Below, piece after piece: positions 14,123-24,187 of a stretch of DNA of 64,000 nt. Source of the stretch: Bryobacterales bacterium (lineage in GTDB: Bacteria > Acidobacteriota > Terriglobia > Bryobacterales > Bryobacteraceae); assembly GCA_020847975.1 (NCBI GenBank), contig JADLBD010000117.1, forward strand, positions 1 to 64,000. Reading direction: 5' to 3'. A program made the translations under genes and the position numbers. Numbering within the stretch: the stretch's first letter is position 1; each line of letters starts with the position of its first letter. The notes under the pieces were generated by a model, which was not told the DNA's origin, did no database searches, and saw only the letters and a list, made by a program, of their open reading frames with translations.

Positions 14123-16150
14123 TTATCCGTTGCCGCTGCCACCCGCGATCAGAAGTTCGCCTGCCGGCGTGACCTGCAGGAGCGTGTGGTCCGCGAGGTT
14201 CGACCCAGGGCCCGCGACGCGGAACGGTGTTTCCACATTGTCCTTCGCCGCGACCAGCAGCGGGCCGCATGCAACTCCGGCCGAGACCGGACCCGCTTGG
14301 TATCCCCACGTGCGCGCGTAAGCCTTCTTCGGATCGTTGCCCTGCTGGAGGCACGCGCCCCACGCGTGGAACGTCTGGCCGGAGGTCCAGCCATCCGTGT
14401 AATGGCCGGCGATCCAGAGCGAAGTCGCGCCGCCGGTCATGGTGCCCGTGACCTTGAACCGCTGCCAAGACGTGGTGAGCGTTACGGGCGTCGGCCCGAC
14501 GAGCCACGTCGTCCATCCGTTATCGAGGATGCCGAGCGAGACGGTCATCGTTCCGGAGGGGACCTTCAGCCAAACGTAGAACGTGTACTGGCCGTTGGCG
14601 ACGAGGCCCGCGATGTTCTGCCGGATGAGACCCGCCGCGCCACTCGCAGTAACGGCGTCGGCGGTCTGGTTGCCATCCGGCGCGACCACGCTGTTCGTGC
14701 TCACCGTGCAGGTACCGCCGTTCTTGTCCCACGTCCCGACGCTCAAGTCTTCGGAGTACTTCGCCATGTTCTCGTACGGCCCGCCGGCCGATTGGAACGG
14801 GCCGCACTCGATGGAATTCAGGTGAGAGTCAAGGTACGCCCACATATTGTTCGCGGCGGCGTACGCGAACGATGCGCCGCCCGACACGTCGCGCAGGACC
14901 ACCGTGCCAGCCGTCGCGTTGGCCGTGGCATCGCTGATCTGCGAGGACGTGTGCGTGTGAACGGACGTCGCCTTGCCCGCGAGGTCCGCTACCAGGCCGG
15001 TGATATCGGCCTCCGCATGCGTGTGGAAGGTCGGAGCCTTGCCCGCCAGAGCGGTGACGAGACCGGTCACGTCGGCCTGCGCGTGCGTGTGTGAGAGCGG
15101 AGCCTTGCCAGCCAGATCCGTGGCGAGGCCGGTCACGTCGGCCTCCGCATGGGTGTGGCCGGGAACCGACGCGAACGCGATGGTGACGTTCACCCGGTCG
15201 CTGGCGGGCACGTCGAGAAACGTAAGCCCGATGTTGGCGCCCTGGATCAGGTTTAACGCGCGGCGCGTTCCGACCGCCGCGCCGTTGTTCTGGATCGTGA
15301 ACGGGAGCGCGCCGGAGACGATATCGGCGGCAACGTGCGTATGCGCCGGGAGATCGCCCGCCGCCAGTTGCGCGCCAGCCGTCGCGCGGCCCCAGGAGTC
15401 CACGGTGACCTTGGTGTAGGTGGCGGGCCCGACGCCCGAGGCCGACAGCGAGATCACACCGTTGTTGACCGCAATGCCGCCGACCGGATCGATCTGCACG
15501 ATGCCCTTGGAGAGCGTCGTCGCGTCCGGAACCGTGGTCGCGCCGAACGTCTGGCCCGCAGCGAAGTCGATGACGGCGTCCATCGCCAGATGGTTGTTCG
15601 CGTTCAATGCGATGCCGAGGTCGCCGGAGTTGTCGGCCTTGCGCCACTTCACCGCGCCACCGTTGGGCAGGCGTACCAGGCCGGTGCTCGACTTCGCGCC
15701 CGCGCCAAACTCCGCGCCGTCCTGGAACGTCTTGAGTCCGGTGACCGTGACCGCGCCGTCTTTCCGGATGTAGTTCCGTGCGGCGGCGGTGCCCAACTCG
15801 TTCTCGATTGCCAACACTGCCGACTGAAGGGCCGTGATGAATCCCGCGACCATGTTGGCCTTCACAGCAACGCCGTTGTTGTGGCCGGAAGCTGTCGTCC
15901 CGAAGGCTCCACGCTGGCATCCGGTGAAGGACGTGGCCGCCTTGCCCGAGTACACGATCAACTCGTCGCCAATCGAAACGATGCCGTAGCTCGCGGCAAA
16001 GCCTCCGGACGTAGATGCCACGTTGATCGTGGAGTCGCCAGCCTGCACCGCGCCCGTGGTCGTCGTCTCCAGGGGCTTGCCGGAGAACGCATCGACCGGC
16101 GAGAACAGGCTGGCCGCGTTGTCGATTGCGCCGGGATAGTTACTCGCCAT
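14123..16150 (-). CDS. Phage tail fibre protein with HTH(A) repeats and a C-terminal binding domain
   Basis: 675 residues. The N-terminal part begins ASNYPGAIDNAASLFSPV, a typical fibre attachment start. The middle carries at least three 22-residue repeats starting HTHAEADVTGL, HTHAQADVTGL and HTHAEADITGL, plus a degenerate HTHTSSQI. Such histidine-rich repeats form trimeric metal-coordinating shafts in long tail fibres. The C-terminal third contains carbohydrate-binding-like text (YTFYVWLKVPSGT, SWQRFKVTGTM), suggesting a receptor-binding jelly-roll. It follows the 1395-residue tail protein and overlaps its start region by 11 bases. Likely the host-recognition fibre. Confidence 0.85.
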   Translation of the reverse strand: MASNYPGAIDNAASLFSPVDAFSGKPLETTTTGAVQAGDSTINVASTSGGFAASYGIVSIGDELIVYSGKAATSFTGCQRGAFGTTASGHNNGVAVKANMVAGFITALQSAVLAIENELGTAAARNYIRKDGAVTVTGLKTFQDGAEFGAGAKSSTGLVRLPNGGAVKWRKADNSGDLGIALNANNHLAMDAVIDFAAGQTFGATTVPDATTLSKGIVQIDPVGGIAVNNGVISLSASGVGPATYTKVTVDSWGRATAGAQLAAGDLPAHTHVAADIVSGALPFTIQNNGAAVGTRRALNLIQGANIGLTFLDVPASDRVNVTIAFASVPGHTHAEADVTGLATDLAGKAPLSHTHAQADVTGLVTALAGKAPTFHTHAEADITGLVADLAGKATSVHTHTSSQISDATANATAGTVVLRDVSGGASFAYAAANNMWAYLDSHLNSIECGPFQSAGGPYENMAKYSEDLSVGTWDKNGGTCTVSTNSVVAPDGNQTADAVTASGAAGLIRQNIAGLVANGQYTFYVWLKVPSGTMTVSLGILDNGWTTWLVGPTPVTLTTSWQRFKVTGTMTGGATSLWIAGHYTDGWTSGQTFHAWGACLQQGNDPKKAYARTWGYQAGPVSAGVACGPLLVAAKDNVETPFRVAGPGSNLADHTLLQVTPAGELLIAGGSGNG
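14951..15158 (-). repeat. 66-bp coding repeats of the tail-fibre shaft
   Basis: The codons for His-Thr-His recur at 66-base spacing (around 14951, 15017, 15083 and 15149). Each unit encodes HTHA-ADxTGLxxxLAGKA. This is an in-frame protein repeat, not an intergenic array. It could mediate length change of the fibre by recombination. Confidence 0.7.
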
Positions 16151-19100
16151 TGAGCTTCCTCTCGTTCAATTTGAAGCGATTGAGCGCGCCGCCAGTGGGC
16201 GCCACTACCTCGACGGCCCGCGCCACCTCCACAGCACGCGCGGCGCGCGGCTTGTGGTACATCGTCGCCGTCGCGGAGGATTGGACCCACTTCTCCAGCG
16301 GGTTCGGCCTGCTGTTGAGGCAATACTGGTCGAAGGCCCAGAAGCACATCGAGTAATACGGGGCCTGCTGCCACATCCCGAACGCCTGCGCCATCGGCGG
16401 GTCGGGAGGACCGTAGAGGCCCGCCAGATACATGCACTCCGCTGCGGGCCGTCCCAGCGTCTGCGCGCCGTACATCATCGTCTGGCGCATTAGGTTCGCG
16501 TTCTTCTGCCACACGTCGTAGTCGAATCCCTCGCAGCGGAAGTACTTGATCCCGTACGATGACGACTTCCATTGCTCCGGCAGGTTGACGTGCATCAGAA
16601 GTTGCCGGTACTTGCTCTTGGGAGACGGCCTCCCCTGGTTCGCATCGAGAGGCCACAGGCACTCGAAGACTGCGGACGGATGCGAGGCCCGCACGTACGC
16701 GATCACCTCCTGGCAGTACGACCAGATCCGGTCCCGCAGGAAATCGGCAGTTTCCTTCGGGTGCGCCGGATCGCCAGCAGGATCATCCGTATTGGCAAGG
16801 AACGGCCAAATCTGGTGACCCTTCGCCGCCGCGAACGCATCGATCGTCTCCTGGTCATAAAAGGGCATCCCGCCCATCGGGTCTCGGGCGCGGTTATCGA
16901 AGTACCACCACTGCGTCTCACCGAACTGGAGCACCACGGGCAGGCCCGCCGCCGCGATCTGGTCGGCGCACTCCCGGTACATCTGCTTGAGATAGTTCCG
17001 GACGCGCGTGCCGAAGTGCATCTGGTACGACGGCACGTCGAGATACACGTCCGCTCCGGGAGCCACGGCGCCGCCGCTCAATCGGAGATACCTGGCGCGC
17101 ATCTCCGCAGGCGGGTTGTAGATTTCCATCGAGAACGCGAATGATGCCGGGATGCCCGCCGCACTGAACTCCGCGGCAAGGTTCCGAATCCACCGCCGCG
17201 CACCCTCGGTCATCACCGGCGATACGGAGTCGATCAACTCCCAATCGCCCTGCGTGCCCGCATCGTCCAGGTGGTCCTCCGTGACGGTGGCCTGAACCGA
17301 CGTCGGCAGGGCGTACCCGTCCAGTCCCAACGTGAGGCACGCGCTTTCCTCCACGTCGATCCGCATTGCCGACTCGATCCACTGCTGGCCGTAGCTTACG
17401 GCCCGCGCGGTCGCTGGAGCATTATTCGCGCTGAACGCAGCCTGAATATCGGCTGCAACCTGCTCGCCGGTCCTGACGTCGCCCGCCGTAAGCGTTACGC
17501 TCACCTGCTGGCCACCCTCACCGCCGAACGTGAACAGGAGCGCGTCGTTCACTCCCGCCTCGATTGCGAACGGTTCGTCAATGTACCCGCCGAGAGTGGC
17601 CAGCCCGTTGAGGACATAGATGCTGGGGAAGGACCAGGAGGGTGCTTTGGACTGGATGCGAAGCGTGGTGCTCGCGCCGTAGTTGTTGTCGGCCCACACG
17701 CCGGAGAACTGGTTGATCAGCACGCGCATCCAGTTGACGACATCCTCCAGGGACTCGCCCTCGATGACCGTGTGGCGCATGTCGCTTCCGGACAACTGAA
17801 TCACCACCACGTCTCCGGCGCGCGGCGCGGCGGCGCCCGGAGCCAGCGTGTAATCGATGGTGGCGTACGGATAGCTCGCGCCCACCCGCCGCCGCTTGTT
17901 GTTCCAGAAGACCCCCATATACACGTCGGCATGGCCCTTGAACCCGAGTCGCTGGAGATGCCACAGGTGCCACGCCGGGGGCTTCTTGTAGCCGTGGTCG
18001 GTGTCGAAGTCGATGGCCAGCGACACGTCCTGGTACTGCTCCTGCGGGTCCGGAACGTCCTGCGGCACCAACGGCCAGAGGTAATCGAAGTAGAAGTAGT
18101 ACCCGCTGCTGCCAGCGTTCTTGTCGAACAGAGCGGTGATGACGACCGTGTGGTTTCCGGCCGCAACGCCAGAGGCGATCTTCACGTTGGCCGTGGTCCC
18201 GCCGTACTCCACGAGGTAGAGATCGACGGGCGATTCGGCCGTCGCCAGACCGTCCACCTCAACGCTGATCTTGCCGCAGTCGGTGTAGAGGAAGGTCCCG
18301 AGGTAGAGATCGTGCTGCTCCGTGGCCGAGTATCTGATCGTGACCTGCCGGAGATCGCCAGCGTCTGTCGGGCCGGTGCGCTTCGCGCGACCCATGCTCC
18401 ACCACTGCGAAGGCCACGCAGGAGTTAAGCCGTACTTGTAATCCTCCCAAAAGCCGGTGTACTGGCAGCGCTTGTCGGACTCCTCGATGCGCTCCGAATC
18501 GCCGCCCACCTTGAGACTCGTGTCTCCGGTAATGGCGATGTTGGAGATGGTCGCGCCCCACTCCACGTCGGACCGGAAGCCTGAGATCGGCGGAAGCTTC
18601 TTGAGGCGCGTGCCCGCAGGCCAGGAGTGGGGCGTCGATGCTTCGTATCCACGCTGGACCCGGATGCTGGTTGCGCCGCCAGCCAGGAGCAGGACGCGCT
18701 CTTCGTTTTGTGCGTCTCCAATGAAGTACCGGCCACCCGTAAGGCTGGCCCCGCTGTCCACGCTCCAGGTGGTGTCGCCCGGACCAACCGGCGCGGTGAG
18801 GAAGCACCCGTCCTCCAACGCCTCCTCCACGATCTCGAATCGCGGCGCGAAGACCATGTACATCTTCCGGCAGTCCTCGGTCGGCACTGGCTGGCTGTTC
18901 TTGTCGTTCAACGCGCCCAGCGGGAGGCTGATGTGGTACTTGGTATCGTTGTCGCCGCCACGGAACCGGATCGTGCGGTTCTCGCCCCACGTGATACCTT
19001 GCGCCCCGTCGCCCTCGTGGTACGACCGCACGGCCAGCACCTCGCCGTTGCCGAGCTTCCCGAACACCGGTGCCGGCGGCGCGCTCGTTTTGAACGCGAC

Positions 19101-20327
19101 GGTCAGCGTCGTCCCGTCTGCCGTAGCCTCGATCACGCTGGACTGGTCCGGGCCAGTGACCGAGACGTTCTGCCCGCCGCCGTTGATGGTGTCCGCGAGA
19201 TCCTTGATCGCGGACGCCGCACCCTGGAGTTTGTGGACGTGCCACTGAGGACCGGCGCCAGCGTAGAAACCCGGAGGGATGCCAATCGTGGACATTCCGG
19301 TCCCGCCGAACATCACGATCTCGCCCTCGCCAATCGGCTTCGTGGAAGTGACGCGCACGCATCCGTCGTCGGTCACGTCGGCGGTCGCATCGAGGCCCGC
19401 AGCGAGGAACGCCGCGCTGATATTGCCCGCGACCTGCGACGAGGTGACAGCCAGGCCCGCAGCGAGGCCGACGTAAATGCTGATCCCGTCGATGAGGAAC
19501 GTCAACGTGTCGTTGATGGTCGCGTCGATCTTGAACGGCCCCGGATTGTACGTCCGGCAGGTCGCCAACCCGCCGTGCGGCTGGGTGTTGTCGAACGTCA
19601 CCCGGTTCCTGTAAACCGGATCGATTGCGGTGACGTGGCAGACCTCCTCCAGAGTGTACGGCGGGTCTGCGGGATAGAGCGGGTCATACGTGAAGTACAC
19701 CGTGTCGCCCACCTTGAGATCCAACTCGCCGGTCACCGGGTCGAGATCGGTCGCATAGAGATCGACGGTCCCGTTAGGCGCCGACAGGGAGCGCGGCAAC
19801 TGGTGCAGCGCACCCCACGGGATGCAATCGTAGATCGTGTCGCGGAAGATCACGATCAGGTGATCGAAGCCGGAGTCGGCCTGCGTGCCCGACGCCTGGA
19901 CGGTCACGCTGGCGGGCGTCTCCCCTCCGGAGACCACGGTCGCGTACGAGAGGAACTTCACCTCGTGGATCTCGCCCTCACCGCCCTTGCCGCAGACGAA
20001 GGTCATCGAGTCCCACGAGACGGACGGGTACTTGGCGGCATCGAGGCGCATGGCGCCGTCGAGCGCGTGGTCGTACTCGATATCGAACTCCAGCGTCAGG
20101 CCGGAGAGGTCCGTCCGCGGCAGATGCTTCTGGCGCAGGTGGTTGAAGTAATCGTACGCGTTGTAGAACCCGAGCACCGCGAAGTCCTCTGCGGCTTGGA
20201 AGATGCCGGAGATGGTCACACCAGTGGCGGTCGCATCGTGGAGCGTGGTGGTCGCGCCACGCCCCGTGAAGCCCTGCAACTGGAAGTTACGGCGGGGGTC
20301 GAAAATGTGGAGCGGTTCGCCAGCCAT
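16140..20327 (-). CDS. Large phage tail/baseplate protein with TIM-barrel-like C-terminal region
   Basis: 1395 residues, larger than usual central fibre proteins. The start MAGEPLHIFDPRRNFQLQGF and long beta-rich regions suggest a virion protein. About residues 1050-1370 differ in character: PASFAFSMEIYNPPAEMRARY, VVLQFGETQWWYFDN, IWPFLANTDDPAGD and VFECLWPLDANQG. These strand-helix units with Glu and Trp clusters resemble a glycoside-hydrolase TIM barrel, and such a domain could cut surface polysaccharide during adsorption. It lies between the L/J-like hub gene and the fibre. Tail role is supported by position; hydrolase activity is inferred and no catalytic pair is proven. Confidence 0.7.
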   Translation of the reverse strand: MAGEPLHIFDPRRNFQLQGFTGRGATTTLHDATATGVTISGIFQAAEDFAVLGFYNAYDYFNHLRQKHLPRTDLSGLTLEFDIEYDHALDGAMRLDAAKYPSVSWDSMTFVCGKGGEGEIHEVKFLSYATVVSGGETPASVTVQASGTQADSGFDHLIVIFRDTIYDCIPWGALHQLPRSLSAPNGTVDLYATDLDPVTGELDLKVGDTVYFTYDPLYPADPPYTLEEVCHVTAIDPVYRNRVTFDNTQPHGGLATCRTYNPGPFKIDATINDTLTFLIDGISIYVGLAAGLAVTSSQVAGNISAAFLAAGLDATADVTDDGCVRVTSTKPIGEGEIVMFGGTGMSTIGIPPGFYAGAGPQWHVHKLQGAASAIKDLADTINGGGQNVSVTGPDQSSVIEATADGTTLTVAFKTSAPPAPVFGKLGNGEVLAVRSYHEGDGAQGITWGENRTIRFRGGDNDTKYHISLPLGALNDKNSQPVPTEDCRKMYMVFAPRFEIVEEALEDGCFLTAPVGPGDTTWSVDSGASLTGGRYFIGDAQNEERVLLLAGGATSIRVQRGYEASTPHSWPAGTRLKKLPPISGFRSDVEWGATISNIAITGDTSLKVGGDSERIEESDKRCQYTGFWEDYKYGLTPAWPSQWWSMGRAKRTGPTDAGDLRQVTIRYSATEQHDLYLGTFLYTDCGKISVEVDGLATAESPVDLYLVEYGGTTANVKIASGVAAGNHTVVITALFDKNAGSSGYYFYFDYLWPLVPQDVPDPQEQYQDVSLAIDFDTDHGYKKPPAWHLWHLQRLGFKGHADVYMGVFWNNKRRRVGASYPYATIDYTLAPGAAAPRAGDVVVIQLSGSDMRHTVIEGESLEDVVNWMRVLINQFSGVWADNNYGASTTLRIQSKAPSWSFPSIYVLNGLATLGGYIDEPFAIEAGVNDALLFTFGGEGGQQVSVTLTAGDVRTGEQVAADIQAAFSANNAPATARAVSYGQQWIESAMRIDVEESACLTLGLDGYALPTSVQATVTEDHLDDAGTQGDWELIDSVSPVMTEGARRWIRNLAAEFSAAGIPASFAFSMEIYNPPAEMRARYLRLSGGAVAPGADVYLDVPSYQMHFGTRVRNYLKQMYRECADQIAAAGLPVVLQFGETQWWYFDNRARDPMGGMPFYDQETIDAFAAAKGHQIWPFLANTDDPAGDPAHPKETADFLRDRIWSYCQEVIAYVRASHPSAVFECLWPLDANQGRPSPKSKYRQLLMHVNLPEQWKSSSYGIKYFRCEGFDYDVWQKNANLMRQTMMYGAQTLGRPAAECMYLAGLYGPPDPPMAQAFGMWQQAPYYSMCFWAFDQYCLNSRPNPLEKWVQSSATATMYHKPRAARAVEVARAVEVVAPTGGALNRFKLNERKLNGE

Positions 20328-20328
20328 C

Positions 20329-23300
20329 TCAGGTCTGGATTACGACGGTCAAATCGGAGCCGGGGTCCGGACTGGCAACCGCCAGGATGTCGAACGCAAG
20401 GCTGTCGCCCTCGTTGAGAATCGCGGTCGGCCAGATCGTGGGGCGCACCGTCGCCCCGAGCGCGTGGTCCTTGGTGAAGACGGCGTTGAACGTCTGGTTG
20501 TCTGGATCGGCCGCGAGCACCTGCACGTACTCTTCGTCGGCTTTGCCGAGATTGATGTGAACGAACTCGCCCACATCGAACCCGAGTCTGTTCGCGCCGT
20601 ACGATGCCGTATTCACCGTCTGCGGATTCGGGTCGGCGGGAACGTCCTGGTAGAGCACTACGCCGAAGTCGTTGTACGGGAGGCGGCGCGTGGCGGGCTT
20701 GCCGTACCCATCCTCGACCACGAAGTCGTAGGTGTTCTTCGCGCCGTTGGGGAGCATCTGCGCGATGCCCATGTACTCAAGGGGTTGCCACGTCGCGCCA
20801 TCATCGCGCGAGTACTTCACCAGGAACGCGCTCTGGCCGTCCGTGGTCGGCGTCTGTACGTACGCGAAGATGCACCGGATCGAGGCGCTATCGTGGACGC
20901 GCATGGGGATGACCACGGTGTCCGCGACCGCCAGAGGACCGGGGATCTGGAACGAGTAAGCGCCGCCGTTGCACGTCCGATCTCCCGGCATGAACGGTTC
21001 GCTGTGGTGCGACAACGGCCAGACGGTGAACGGGCTGTAGCCGAAGTTATTTGCCACGCCGACAAGCATGGCGACCACGCTGGCTGTGGGGAGCTTCGCC
21101 TCAATCCGCGCCGGGATGCCAGGCGTCCGGAAGAATCCCTTCTTCACCGAGTAGGTGAAGATCCGGTAATCGAGCTTGAAGAACCGGATGCCCTTCGCGT
21201 GCGCGCACCGGAGCGTCCCAAAAGTGGCGAAGCCAGGATCGACTCCGGGCCACGCGCGTTGAAGCACGAAGTTGCCGGTCGGAACAATGTCGCCCGTGTT
21301 GCCAGGCCCAACGATCTGCGCGCACTCGTACGAGCGCAGGTATCCCACGTCCGGATTCTTCGTCTCGTCATTGAACACCACGAAGTCGCCCACTGCGAAC
21401 GTGCGGTTGGTGTTCGGGTTGACGGTGCAGGGGACGGTCACCGGATCGGTGTTCTTGTCGATGGCGGCATCGAGGTTGGCCCACAGGTCCGTTGCCAGTT
21501 CGTCCACGTAGTACAGTGCCATCGCGACCTCGTGCGCCGAGACGAGATTCATGTTGCCCGCCTCGTCCGGCGCGATCTGAATATCGTCGAGAGCGATGGT
21601 CCCGTAATCCCCGAGCTTCGGCGTGCCGGTAACGATCCCCGGAACCCCGGTGTCGTACATGATCTCCTCCGGAACCGGCTCCGGCACCACGTCGGCGGGC
21701 TTGGGACCGGCCACCAGGTCGTACATCGAGTCAGTGGTCGTGCGGCCCTGCACGTCGATGGAGAAGTCCTTGTTGAGCTTCCAGGACACGACACGGAACT
21801 CGCCCGCGCCTCCGGGCATGTCCGCATGGGTCATCGAGCAGACCATTCCCGGTTCCGTGTTGAGCGCGAGCACCGTCGTTTTGAAGCCGATCTGCCGCGC
21901 CGCCCTCCACTCCGCTGCGCTGGTGCCGCCCAACTCCTCGCGCAGCCGGGTGCTCACGATCCGGGCCGCTTGGCTCTTGGTGGACGTGCCGGACAGGTTG
22001 ACGCTCGACTTGAGGTACGTCGGTCCCGCGCCGACGCCCACGAGCGTGGCGTGATCAATGTCGTACACCGAGACGCTGTTAGTGACGAACGCGAAGTCCT
22101 GGTCCGCGAAGTTGGCCGTCAGGTGGTTGAACGTCGGCTTCACCGGGGCGAGGTGGAGGCTGGCGAAGATGATGTTGCCTTCCGTGAAGGGCTCGACCAC
22201 GCTGCTATTCTCGCGGATGCCGATCCGGAGCTTCCCGAACGCGAACGTGTAATAGCCGAGGCAGTTCATCAGGACTTCTTGAATCCAGTCCCGAAGTGGC
22301 TTCTCCTCCTGCAGCGTGCCGCGGAACGCGAACTGCGTCTCCGTGCCCGCGCCGACCATTGCGGACACCTGATCGTTGCAGATCGTCGCGGCGTCGATCG
22401 CCGCCTGCACGTCGAACAGGGCTTCGGCGGCGTTCAACTGCGCGACCGTCGCGTCCGCGCCGAGCCTGAGTCCGCGCGCACGGAACAGCATGTTGACCGC
22501 GATCCAGACCGGATTCACCATGCACGGGCCGTACACCCGGACGCCGGGACTGGTCCACACCCACCCGCTCAAACCCTGCTGGACCGTGGCGATCATCGCG
22601 TGATCGCCGGGTTTGGAGAGTTGCAGGCCCTTCGAATCCGACCTGCGGATCACCACGAACGCCGTGCCCGCCGCGAAGTTGTCCTTAAACGTCGAGTTGC
22701 CGGAGTAAACCTTCCGGAAGTCGCCGCCCGTCTGGTTGCCGGATTGGTCGAGGGAGAAGAAGTCGGTTGCTCCGGCCGGATCGGTACCGAGCACCGTCCG
22801 CAGGCCGAGGTTGTCCTTGGGAAAGCCGTGATGCGCCTGCCCATCGAGCGTGTGGCCCACCAGCGTCTCCGCATTGCCGTCGCCGTCTTTGTCCTCGTAG
22901 TGGGTCGGCGTATAGGCGACCAGCGGGCCTTCGCCCACGATCCCCAACGCCTCGTAGAAGTCGCTCTCGTCCCGGCCCGCCGCGGCCTTGCAGTTGACCG
23001 GCATCTCCGTGTCGGTGTACACCTCCGGCAGCACTTGGTCATAGATCGAATCCGCGACGATGGACGTGCTGGTAAGCGTGCTCCTGCCGAAGCCCCACAC
23101 GCCGGTCGAGTTGTCCTTGATCCGGACGCCCTGCGGTTCGGCCACGATGCCGCCGTAGTAACGTTTCATCCCGTGCGCGAGGCACCCGTTCGGCGTGTCG
23201 TAATTCTTGTCGCAGGAGTTAGCGGCGGCGTCCGGAAAGTGAACCAGATCGAGCGCGCCGTGATCGGCGTAGGGGCAGGCCTGCGCGTTGAACGCCTTCC

Positions 23301-24183
23301 AGCACGTGCGGGAAATCTTGCGCGTCGGGTACGGCAGGTTCAACTCGTAGAGGCCATCGGACGCCGTAACCTTGAACTCCGGGCCAGCATCGAGCGACCA
23401 GTTGACGATATCGCCCTTCCACAGGTCGAGCTTGATGCCGGTGCCAACGTGGAACAGCGAGAAGGAGATCGACGCGCGATAGAGATCCACGTCGTTGGCC
23501 AGGTCGCGCATCACGCGATCCGCGTTGCCGAAGATGAACGTGGCGTCGTCGGACTCGTTGCCCATCCCCTGCGTGATGCCGTCGAAGTCGAGTAGCCGTG
23601 CCTGGTAGAGCTGCGCGCCCACCGTGCAACGGCGATCAGACAGATAGATCGCTGGATACCCCGCTTGGAGCGGGACCACCTTGATCAGCGGGATAACCTG
23701 CTGGACCTGCGAGAGGAGAGCCGTCGCCAAAGCTCCGGACGGGAAGCGGGTCACCGTGGAGTTGAGCGTGTACGTCGGCGGGTTGGACGGGATCTCGATC
23801 AGGTTCACGCCGACCGAGCACACCCAATCCGCGACCATCTGCCATGAGAGCGGCTCGTTGGCGAATCGGCAGGTGTAAGGGGTGGTGCCGTTGCCGTCAT
23901 CGTTGGGCGCGTTATAAGTGAACGCGCCGTACGGCCCGTACTTCGACTCCCAGAAGTTGCGCAGAACGATGCGATCGCCGTCGCGCAGCCAGTTCTTGCG
24001 GATGGTGAAGCGCCGCGCGCCGGTGCCGAGCAGGAATCGCTGGGTGATCTTCGCATTGCCGCTGCCGAACTGGTGTTCCACGATCTGTGGACCGTAGCTG
24101 ACACCGGACGGGTAATCCGGCACAAGAGGAAACACGCCAGACGGAACGATTTCCGGAACGACGATGTTGCCGATATGATCCAT
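20329..24183 (-). CDS. Tail hub/tip protein: gpL-like and gpJ-like fusion
   Basis: 1284 residues. The first 250 residues resemble a DUF2460/gpM-like start (PQIVEHQFGSGNAKITQRF, WESKYGPYGAFTYN). A gpL-like segment follows, with the strand WSLDAGPEFKVTASDGLYEL and a four-cysteine cluster (CWKAFNAQACPY, later SCDKNYDTPNGC, then RYYGGIV), as in the iron-sulfur site of lambda gpL. The remaining 800 residues look like the J-type hub (AVNMLFRARGLRLG, then FNHLTANFADQDFAF, then a long beta-rich end). Three lambda tail-tip functions thus seem fused in one chain. It follows the HNH gene and ends 1 base before the next start. A structural role in the tail tip is well supported. Confidence 0.75.
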   Translation of the reverse strand: MDHIGNIVVPEIVPSGVFPLVPDYPSGVSYGPQIVEHQFGSGNAKITQRFLLGTGARRFTIRKNWLRDGDRIVLRNFWESKYGPYGAFTYNAPNDDGNGTTPYTCRFANEPLSWQMVADWVCSVGVNLIEIPSNPPTYTLNSTVTRFPSGALATALLSQVQQVIPLIKVVPLQAGYPAIYLSDRRCTVGAQLYQARLLDFDGITQGMGNESDDATFIFGNADRVMRDLANDVDLYRASISFSLFHVGTGIKLDLWKGDIVNWSLDAGPEFKVTASDGLYELNLPYPTRKISRTCWKAFNAQACPYADHGALDLVHFPDAAANSCDKNYDTPNGCLAHGMKRYYGGIVAEPQGVRIKDNSTGVWGFGRSTLTSTSIVADSIYDQVLPEVYTDTEMPVNCKAAAGRDESDFYEALGIVGEGPLVAYTPTHYEDKDGDGNAETLVGHTLDGQAHHGFPKDNLGLRTVLGTDPAGATDFFSLDQSGNQTGGDFRKVYSGNSTFKDNFAAGTAFVVIRRSDSKGLQLSKPGDHAMIATVQQGLSGWVWTSPGVRVYGPCMVNPVWIAVNMLFRARGLRLGADATVAQLNAAEALFDVQAAIDAATICNDQVSAMVGAGTETQFAFRGTLQEEKPLRDWIQEVLMNCLGYYTFAFGKLRIGIRENSSVVEPFTEGNIIFASLHLAPVKPTFNHLTANFADQDFAFVTNSVSVYDIDHATLVGVGAGPTYLKSSVNLSGTSTKSQAARIVSTRLREELGGTSAAEWRAARQIGFKTTVLALNTEPGMVCSMTHADMPGGAGEFRVVSWKLNKDFSIDVQGRTTTDSMYDLVAGPKPADVVPEPVPEEIMYDTGVPGIVTGTPKLGDYGTIALDDIQIAPDEAGNMNLVSAHEVAMALYYVDELATDLWANLDAAIDKNTDPVTVPCTVNPNTNRTFAVGDFVVFNDETKNPDVGYLRSYECAQIVGPGNTGDIVPTGNFVLQRAWPGVDPGFATFGTLRCAHAKGIRFFKLDYRIFTYSVKKGFFRTPGIPARIEAKLPTASVVAMLVGVANNFGYSPFTVWPLSHHSEPFMPGDRTCNGGAYSFQIPGPLAVADTVVIPMRVHDSASIRCIFAYVQTPTTDGQSAFLVKYSRDDGATWQPLEYMGIAQMLPNGAKNTYDFVVEDGYGKPATRRLPYNDFGVVLYQDVPADPNPQTVNTASYGANRLGFDVGEFVHINLGKADEEYVQVLAADPDNQTFNAVFTKDHALGATVRPTIWPTAILNEGDSLAFDILAVASPDPGSDLTVVIQT

Positions 24184-24187
24184 CTGC

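Noticed and set aside
14951-15158. CRISPR-like direct repeats
   Set aside because: The repeats are in frame within the fibre gene, contiguous with no spacers, and encode HTHA units.
20203-23595. A 1130-residue plus-strand ORF
   Set aside because: It is antisense to the hub gene, is Arg/His/Val-rich with no family motif, and arises from GC-biased third positions. The same applies to the plus-strand ORFs at 13997-15094, 15335-16153, 17271-18428 and 18627-20417.
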